NCBI GenBank assembly: GCA_017506865.1
Contig: JAFCMP010000057.1
Location: 310,001-374,000, forward strand
Length of the DNA: 64,000 nucleotides
Direction of reading: 5' to 3'
From: Tribonema minus
Taxonomy: Eukaryota; Sar; Xanthophyceae; Tribonematales; Tribonemataceae
The position numbers and the translations under genes are program-made. This document shows, piece by piece, positions 58,725 through 64,000 of the stretch. The number at the start of each line of letters is the position of its first letter. Within the stretch, counting starts at the first letter, position 1. Below the pieces are notes generated by a model. The model searched no databases. It saw only the letters and a list, made by a program, of their open reading frames with translations, and was not told the DNA's origin.

Positions 58725-60782
58725 CTGTGCAAACGCAGGCACCATACGCATCAACAGTGGGTAAGCTTAATACTACCAATAAATGAGCCTGTGTCTCAAG
58801 CAACAGCACCAGGCGCAGCACCATTGAATGAACTGATGGCAGCTTTTGGGTGTGCGTCAATACATTGATTTGAAGTGCGTGCAGCCATCCCGCTGAGTGT
58901 ACACTATCATGCAGTTTCAGGTTGCACGTCTGCCGTAACGGTGTTCTTTGAGCACAACTTCGTACCTGGTGGTTCAGTGTACACTCAGCCGGCAGACGTG
59001 CAATCTGACACTGCATGATAGCTCAACTGTCAGCAAGGACCATGGACGGGATGGCAAGGCCCATGCAACCAACTTTTAAGTTGGTGTCAACAGCTCTTGT
59101 TGTATGCCGTGAGGATCATAGAGTACTGTGTACTCATCTGCTGCTCTCGCCTAGAGCATTCACGTGCGTGTTTGTTCAGGCACTGGCAATCTGACACCCT
59201 GGATACATTGCAAGTATGTCAACTTGGCATGGATGTACGCTTCGACAAGTTGGTGGCAGATGCCGCCAACAAAAGCCAGGCTCGCTGTTGTGCAATTGGC
59301 ATGCTGATCAACCGGTATGTACGATCTAAGAGCTAGTTCAAGACACGATCCAGCTGACAGGAAGCTTCAGCATCTCGACGCAAAGTCTTAACCAAAGCAT
59401 CCTGACAGGGTGCCCCCGCAAGACCTGACGACGGATACTGCAAATTTACACCTCGCCGTCGGGCCTGACTGCTGATGGAAACAATCAAAAAACCCAACTC
59501 TGACAGGAGATTACACAGCCGCCACCTTCCCAGTTCCTGCAGAAATTACCAAGTTCGCTGGATCTACTCGCGTCTTTCGACGCAGCGGCCCTCATGAGCT
59601 TGGCAAGACATGAACTGCAAGAAGCGTTTGTCGTCAAAAGACTCGCCTTTCGCCTTCAGGCCAGTCCGCCATGGTGTCAAAGCTGCTGGTGCACCAGATC
59701 ACGTTGCGCCGTGAACTTGGCTGATTTTTTGCTCAAGAGCCTCTGAGCCACTTGTCCTTCAGGCGCTACTGACCGCCGCACGTGCCTTTGGTAAGCGTTG
59801 CACAGGAATGCAGCACTGGCAGCACACAGCCGTCAATAGCAGTCGCTCTCTTCACGTGTTTGGGGAGGATCTCTCTCGGGTATGTACGTATACCATCGAG
59901 CAATGGTGATGATCAGTTCAGGTATATGGAAGTGCTTCCGAAGTGAAGTGAGGGGGCATGCCCAGAAGATTGCTGCCACTCGGAACAAATCTCTTTGCTG
60001 CCACTGGAAAATACATTCTGCGTTGCATCGAGGGCTGCCGTATGACACAGATGCCGCCAGCGAACGCGGTCTTACTTGGCTCGCGCCAGGAGTCCGCAGC
60101 GGCTGTAACGGCATCCAGTCTCGTGCATTACAGCACAAATGCAGCACATTCAGCAAGTAGACTGTACGAATTGGTACACATATGCTGTGTGCATCATGCC
60201 CTCGCTGACGTAGGTCGTTTACAGTCAACCAGCGTGTTTGACGACTTTGTCCACGCCCTCATGAGTGAGAATCAATGAAACTCTGATAAGAAAGTACTTA
60301 TAATAAAATTACTTAGCACACCCTGCAACACAATATGCCACGTGTCTAGCACCAGTACTGCCTGCGCCAGCGTGATGACGTGAACGGCAGGCCAGACTGC
60401 ATGCGATGGTGCAATGCATTGCCGCCTGGCACAGATCTGCCAAGCACAGCTTCCACGCAGTGCGCTCTGCTGAATCACCTGGCTCACTTAATCGGCGCTC
60501 CCGTGACAAAATTTGGGGTGAAGCTTCTTCAACTTCAGCAGTGCCGCGGCCCTCGCCGGCCAGCGCCGAACCGCCGGCTCCTCCGTAGATTTAGTTATTG
60601 CAAGCCCGATTTATCGTGCGCGCAGCCCATGCGGTCCAGGACATAATATACAACTTCAGCTTCAACTTGAAACTGAAACCGTCAAAATCAGCGAGTGTTG
60701 GCAGCGCAGGAGCGCAGCAGCAATGATCATACAGCCTGTGGGCAATAACCACTGTAAGTCTAGTTTGTGAGAACAGATACGC
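58725..60782. other. Divergent intergenic region
   Basis: Between the CID gene (-) and the ankyrin gene (+). It should contain both promoters and the missing first CID exon. It has the unusual inverted repeat 58892-59019. Other ORFs (for example 59097-59336) have no motif. Confidence 0.4.
58892..59019. repeat. Two interleaved inverted repeats
   Basis: Segment A (GCTGAGTGTACACT, 58892-58905) and B (58906-58935, containing TTGCACGTCTGCCG) each recur as reverse complements, A' at 58976-58989 and B' at 58989-59019 (CGGCAGACGTGCAA...). The order is A B A' B', not the A B B' A' of a simple hairpin. A contains the palindrome AGTGTACACT. Confidence 0.75.
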
Positions 60783-63700
60783 ATGCGTAAAGTCGCTCCA
60801 GACTCGGAAAGCGAGCCGGGGCAGCGAATGGGCGAGAGCGGCGGCATGACGCCATCGCAAGAGCAGCAAAATCAGCAGCAGCAACATCAAGACGAGCAGC
60901 AACAAGACATCAGTCAACGCCAACAGCAGCAGCATGGTCAGACGCATGAGCAGGCACCGCAAGTAGAAGAGCCTTTGGGCAGCGCACTGTCCTCGACGCC
61001 CACTCCTGCATTGCAGGAGTCCCAGCACTCTCGCCCAATCACTACCGTCACCGACGGCATGAGACGCAGCAGCAAGCTTCATGTGGCATTACAGGCTAGA
61101 GGGAGGTCTCAAAAGGATATATCTGATGAGATATCGTCCCTGCTCTATGCGGCGGGAGGCAGCAGCCCGGGCAAGCCCCCATCAGTAGCTGAGAGGGACC
61201 CCGATGGTAACACAGCTCTGGCGCTTGCCGCCAGCAAAGGCATGCCTCACATAGTGCAGCAGTTGTTGGATGCTGGCAGCGACATAGACGCAGCTGATCT
61301 TATAGGCAGGCCACCCTTGATGCGAGCAGTCATGGAGCGCCACGCGGAGGCAGCAGATGTACTTTTACGGGCTGGCGCAAACATGGACATTGTATCCAAC
61401 GAAGGCCGCACAGCGCTGCACTACGCCGTCCTCATCAAGAGCTACGAAATGGTGCGCAAGCTCCACATGGCTGGCGCATCACAAGCAATTGCCAGTGCCG
61501 ATGGGGCCACGCCGTTGTGCCTCGCGTCATCCCAGCACCTCGAGGGCATGGTAGAACTGCTCACCAGCCTTCTGACGGCGGCGCACGAGTCACACACCGG
61601 CAGCGGCACAATCAGCATCACTGGCACCGGTGCGAAGCCCGTTGTTGACGTCCCAGATGCTCACGGCTACACGCCGCTGATGCACGCGACGCTGGCGGGC
61701 AGCGTGAAGATGACAACAGCATTGCTCAGCGCTGGCGCCGATCCAAACGCGTTTGACATCACCGGCGCCACCGCCCTCTACCACGCTGTCACGCGGCGCC
61801 AGAAGTCTGTGCTACGCTTGTTGCTCGCAGCGGGTGCGCGCGTAGACACGGACGCGGGGGGGGTGCACTGCCCTCTGTATCAGGCGGCGGTGTCGGGCAG
61901 CAACAGCATGACAGACATGCTGCTGAAAGCGGTGCGGGAGAGGGAGAAGGAGGAGCAGGCGACTGCGGCAGCCAAGCAGAAGGCGGAGGGGGGGGCAGGG
62001 GGCAGGCGGCACAGCCTGATGCTGGACCATGATGCTGAGGTCAAGGAGACCCGAAAGGAGAGGTGGTTTGGCTTCACTGCACTCAAGGAGGCGCAGCAGC
62101 GAGGTAAGCAACCTGTACCGAACCAAGTGATCATGTTCAGTCTCCAGTGTGTTGGAAGTACATCAGCTGTGGCTACTATGTGGTACTGAACAACATAATT
62201 TCATAGTGAGCATGCACACGTTCTCCTTCAAAAGGCATTGAGCAGCGCAACATGATGTTTTGCACACACTTGCTACTTCTGCACAATCACTTGCGTGCAA
62301 TGCAGGTGTTTTAGAGGTTGAAGCGTCAGGAGCACACATTGTTGATGGCTCCTACTTTTCTAACCCCATACCATTGCACAAGAATAACAGCAGCATATCA
62401 AGAATATCTCATAGGGTGTCCGCCCTCCGTAAGGAAGGAAACAAAATAATGACTGGTGGCAGACCTTGCACAGCCGAGCATGCTGCACGCGCTGAGAGTG
62501 CAGTAGTCATGGTGCACATGCGTTTGTGCGCAATGCAGTGTCAAGTCACTTCAATGATGGACCAGGCTGCAAACAAAGAAGCAGACCTGCGCCAACATGC
62601 TGTGGTGTACAAGCAGCGCTCTTTGTACCAAGCCACAGCACCTAAATCATCTTAAATTATGAAGCTCACAGCATGATCAACCGCCAGCCATGCACGGAGC
62701 AGCACGGACAGACACTTGAAGTACATAGCGCTGGAGGCCGCATCAGCGCAACAGTAACATGTTGACGCTTGGCTGTGCAAGCATGCTGATGTATCTGGCG
62801 GAGACTAGTTTCAAGCTTGTGCTCACTGCAGGAGGTGTCAGAAGTAGTGTTGCTCAAATGCACATAGAAGTATGTGTAATGCTTGAAGTACACAGATGCC
62901 ATTTGGCGGCGGCGGCGTTTGAGTGGTTGTCGTTGAGACACTTTCAGACTGTCACACGACATGTAGATTCCGCTGATGTTTTTGGGGAAGACGACGCTCA
63001 CCACACAATTCCTACATGCATGTTGACGGTGACGTCCCCTGAAGCGTTGTTACATGTGGTAGTGCATATTAGCAGGGCGGCGCTGTCACTTTTTGGCATA
63101 GCACAAGCTGATGTGCTTCTACATGTGCTGGCACACGTAGTTACGAGCGCGCTAACCGCCCTGTGCTATTCTTGGGGTCATGACTACATGTTGATTACGT
63201 TACGGCTAAGGGTTCGGGTTAAGGGACAGCCCCCTGACTGCTCCCCCCATCCCCACCCCCCCCCCGCCCCTTTCCAACAGGCCACCAGGGGGTAGTACGG
63301 CTTCTGGCGATTGACCTCCTCCAGTATGACCTGCGCCAGGCCACAGACGAGAATGAGGAATGGGCACAAGAGCACCACCCCAACCTCACCACCCCCCGCG
63401 CCCCCCAAATCCCCGGAGCCGCCATCTGGGACACCATCAAGATGAAGACGCCTCGAATATCTGCCTACCTACCGGGTGGGGAAGGGTCCATTCGAGCGGG
63501 GGCCTCCAAGCCGGGCAACCTGCTCACGTGGTCCGTCGACAACAACTGCGCGGATCTGCTGCGCTGCCTGCTAGACGCAGACACCGCGCCCTGCGAGAGC
63601 GACTTGGACGAGTGGCGGTTTGACCTGTGCCTCAAGCCGACGTCCGCAGGGTCGCCCATTGAAGTTGCGAGCTCGGACCACAACTGCAACTCGCTGGCGG

Positions 63701-63855
63701 TGGAGCTGATACTGGGGCTGCTGCGCAAGGCGTGGGACCACCACCACGACGACCCTGCGGCGTGGTACGATGCACACCCGCTGGACCAGTTTGCGCTGTC
63801 AGATCTGATTGCCGTTGTGAAGAAGTTCCCCAAACTGGCGGCTGCATTCCTCAAG
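60783..63855 (+). CDS. Ankyrin-repeat protein, 3' incomplete
   Basis: Two exons seen: 60783-62103 and 63281-63855, joined in phase 1 (donor GAG|GTAAGC, acceptor TTTCCAACAG). A donor at 63856 (GTGGGT) shows the gene runs on past the window. 632 residues so far. The N-terminus is Gln/Glu-rich (about 25-60). Ankyrin repeats start near 139 (DPDGNTALALAASKGMPHIV), with further repeats at about 172, 205, 238, 299, 332 and 365 (GYTPLMHATLAGSVKMTTAL, TGATALYHAVTRRQKSVLRL). A basic-acidic helical stretch follows (VREREKEEQ). The second exon opens with an ankyrin-like GHQGVVRLLAIDLL and continues with a non-repetitive, Asp/Trp-rich region. It could be an ankyrin-coupled membrane protein or channel, as the membrane part would lie outside. 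Partner unknown. The intron 62104-63280 carries a retrotransposon end copy. Confidence 0.82.
62895..62971 (+). mobile_element. Short retrotransposon end copy, tail lost
   Basis: 77 bases from GATGCCATTTGGCGG to CATGTAGATTCC, close to the full-length element, preceded by GTACACA (62888-62894). The match stops before the usual TTAATAAAAA end. Lies in the ankyrin gene intron. Confidence 0.85.
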
Positions 63856-64000
63856 GTGGGTGGCACAGCTTTGTGTTGACTTGAAGTTGAACTTACACGA
63901 GTCCAAGGCATTGGCAAATCTTCAAGTCAAGAATGAAAGGCATGACGGTGCTCGCTGATTGCAATGACGAGATAGCACGACTCCTTCAGTGCTCTATAAG

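Noticed and set aside
59097..59336. 79-codon ORF (+) near the CID gene
   Set aside because: No motif and no splice partner.
1..64000. tRNA, rRNA or CRISPR features
   Set aside because: No cloverleaf with a GGTTCRANYCC-like arm, no rRNA sequence and no regular spacer-repeat array was seen by eye.

Overview
The window is nuclear DNA of a eukaryote. The genes are split by many spliceosomal introns, mostly GT-AG, often longer than 500 bases and rich in simple sequence. No bacterial operon, rRNA, tRNA or CRISPR array was seen. A photosynthetic or walled stramenopile (heterokont) is my best guess. The supporting signs are a GH16 laminarinase-type enzyme with a CBM6-like module, an Ala-Pro-Thr linker of the kind common in heterokont secreted proteins, a tyrosine-kinase-like (TKL) receptor kinase and an interstitial TTAGGG-type telomeric tract. 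This is inference; no marker gene settles it.

Layout. 1-9785 (+): 3' part of a GH16/CBM6 beta-glucanase gene, with a 5.5-kb non-LTR retrotransposon (ORF of 1779 codons, 14-bp target duplication) inside one intron. 11968-13668 (-) and 15096-19021 (-): two neighbouring genes for small secreted cysteine-module proteins of one family. 20442-21613 (+): a small multi-pass membrane protein. 22585-38887 (-): a 22-exon receptor-like TKL kinase whose ectodomain is built of beta-propeller-type repeats. 39396-41845: a nested pile of 5'-truncated copies of the same retrotransposon. 41846-46986: no clear gene, one decayed ORF pair. 47012-47366 (-): end of an unknown gene with an apparent frameshift. 47595-48785 (+): broken 3' end of a second retroelement family. 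50500-50910: more retrotransposon copies. 52010-52244: a hAT-type MITE. 53395-58724 (-): a CID-domain protein of the RNA polymerase II CTD-binding type. 60783 to beyond the window end (+): an ankyrin-repeat gene.

The host genes do not form an evident pathway. Glucanase, secreted cysteine proteins and receptor kinase all act at the cell surface or in the secretory route, but their adjacency may be chance. The strongest unusual signals are (a) the retrotransposon family, whose copies nearly all sit at GTACA, repeatedly nest into each other and include a recurrent unit starting at one fixed point, and (b) the secreted cysteine-module family with a fixed intron position inside each module. Exon boundaries were derived by hand from reading frames and splice sites. 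Where phases did not close, this is stated.
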